A stretch of DNA of 5,754 bases from Candidatus Omnitrophica bacterium CG07_land_8_20_14_0_80_50_8 (GTDB lineage: Bacteria > Omnitrophota > Gorgyraeia > 2-02-FULL-51-18), in NCBI GenBank assembly GCA_002779345.1, contig PEWW01000170.1, positions 1-5,754 of the forward strand, written 5' to 3'. The notes below the pieces were generated by a model. The model made no database searches. It worked only from the letters and a program-made list of their open reading frames with translations, and was not told the DNA's origin. Positions 5,504-5,754 of this stretch are shown in pieces. The first letter of the stretch is position 1. Each line of letters opens with the position of its first letter. The position numbers and the translations under genes are program-made.

Positions 5504-5754
5504 ACGCGCAAAACCTTATTCTTTTAAGCCTGTCAGATGTTTTTAAATCGATCAGCTTGGCCGTCTCCTCAAGAACTCTTAAGGATTCCTTAACTCTCTG
5601 GATATTCGCAAGAAAAACCCCAGCGGTGTCTCCTCTTGCTTTCTCCAAACGTGACGGACCCCGACCCACATCGCCACGGACGTCTCTGGAGGCAGTCAAT
5701 TCAAAGGCGGACCCCGGAAATTTTTTCAAACAATCCGTGACCGCATGACGGATT
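5364..5754 (-). CDS. thiD2: ThiD2-type HMP-phosphate kinase domain, N-terminus beyond the window
   Basis: The frame is open at the window edge and starts inside the protein (IRHAVTDC), so roughly the first 35-40 residues are missing. The sequence fits the small ThiD2 family, described as a monofunctional hydroxymethylpyrimidine phosphate kinase that makes HMP-pyrophosphate, the substrate of ThiE, and commonly fused to it. Matching segments are TASRDVRGDVGRG (20-32 of the visible part), VFLANIQRVKESLRVLEE (46-63), and LKRIRFCAYDVEKK (76-89). Family similarity ends at the A-run at 5494-5486. The remaining approximately 39 residues before the stop at 5364 are arginine-rich, overlap thiE by 140 nt and are simply thiE read in the wrong frame. 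That tail suggests a frameshift (real, programmed or a sequencing/assembly error) rather than a natural C-terminus. The domain call is from memory of the family and should be confirmed by a profile search. Confidence 0.8.
   Translation of the reverse strand, partial: IRHAVTDCLKKFPGSAFELTASRDVRGDVGRGPSRLEKARGDTAGVFLANIQRVKESLRVLEETAKLIDLKTSDRLKRIRFCAYDVEKKILKEMETLRHHRSRGRGSSNRDSRCQTGTGRRRQRRSTEG
5486..5494 (-). other. A9 homopolymer at the ThiD2/ThiE junction, possible slippage site
   Basis: Nine A follow G on the minus strand. The ThiD2 frame reads GAA AAA AAA ATC and the ThiE frame reads TTG AAA AAA AAA TCC. Loss of one A (or gain of two) in DNA or transcript, or a +1 ribosomal shift, would give ...CAYDVEKKSLKKWKLYVI..., a seamless ThiD2-ThiE fusion. 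A -1 shift would not reach the ThiE frame. Confidence 0.6.

Overview
The window comes from a bacterial chromosome. Every gene I can support lies on the minus strand, so transcription runs from high to low coordinates. The genes seen are typical of bacteria: a ThiD2-type HMP-phosphate kinase domain next to thiE, a PfkB sugar kinase, a tRNA-Gly without an encoded CCA, a bacterial type dGTPase, and a GAF sensor protein. Base composition is moderate. The combination of a COG1672-like ATPase, a ThiD2/ThiE pair and short palindromes beside a tRNA fits deep-branching, mostly uncultured groups such as Omnitrophota, Elusimicrobiota or Nitrospirota. I cannot fix the phylum from this sequence alone.

The first block in transcription order (5754 down to about 3824) is a probable operon: thiD2 (start lies beyond the window), thiE, a pfkB-family kinase, tRNA-Gly(CCC) and an intrinsic terminator. 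ThiD2 phosphorylates HMP-phosphate and ThiE joins HMP-pyrophosphate to thiazole phosphate, so the two catalyse consecutive steps to thiamine phosphate. The ThiD2 and ThiE homology regions meet at a run of nine A and lie in different frames; removing one A would give an in-frame ThiD2-ThiE fusion. thiE and pfkB overlap by ATGA. The last base of the pfkB stop codon is the first base of the tRNA.

Between about 3823 and 3645 is an AT-rich intergenic stretch with a candidate sigma-70-type promoter and two short palindromes in the predicted leader of the next gene.

The second block (3644 down to 1) is a tight three-gene set: an AAA/STAND-like ATPase with a winged helix and a nuclease-like C-terminal domain, then a dGTPase (HD phosphohydrolase), then a GAF-domain protein cut by the window edge. 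ATPase and dGTPase touch or overlap, and dGTPase and GAF protein are separated by three bases, so they are probably co-expressed. dGTPase adjusts dNTP pools. The roles of the ATPase and the GAF protein are not known from sequence; a stress, signalling or defence link is only a hypothesis.

I see no CRISPR array, insertion sequence, rRNA or phage gene.
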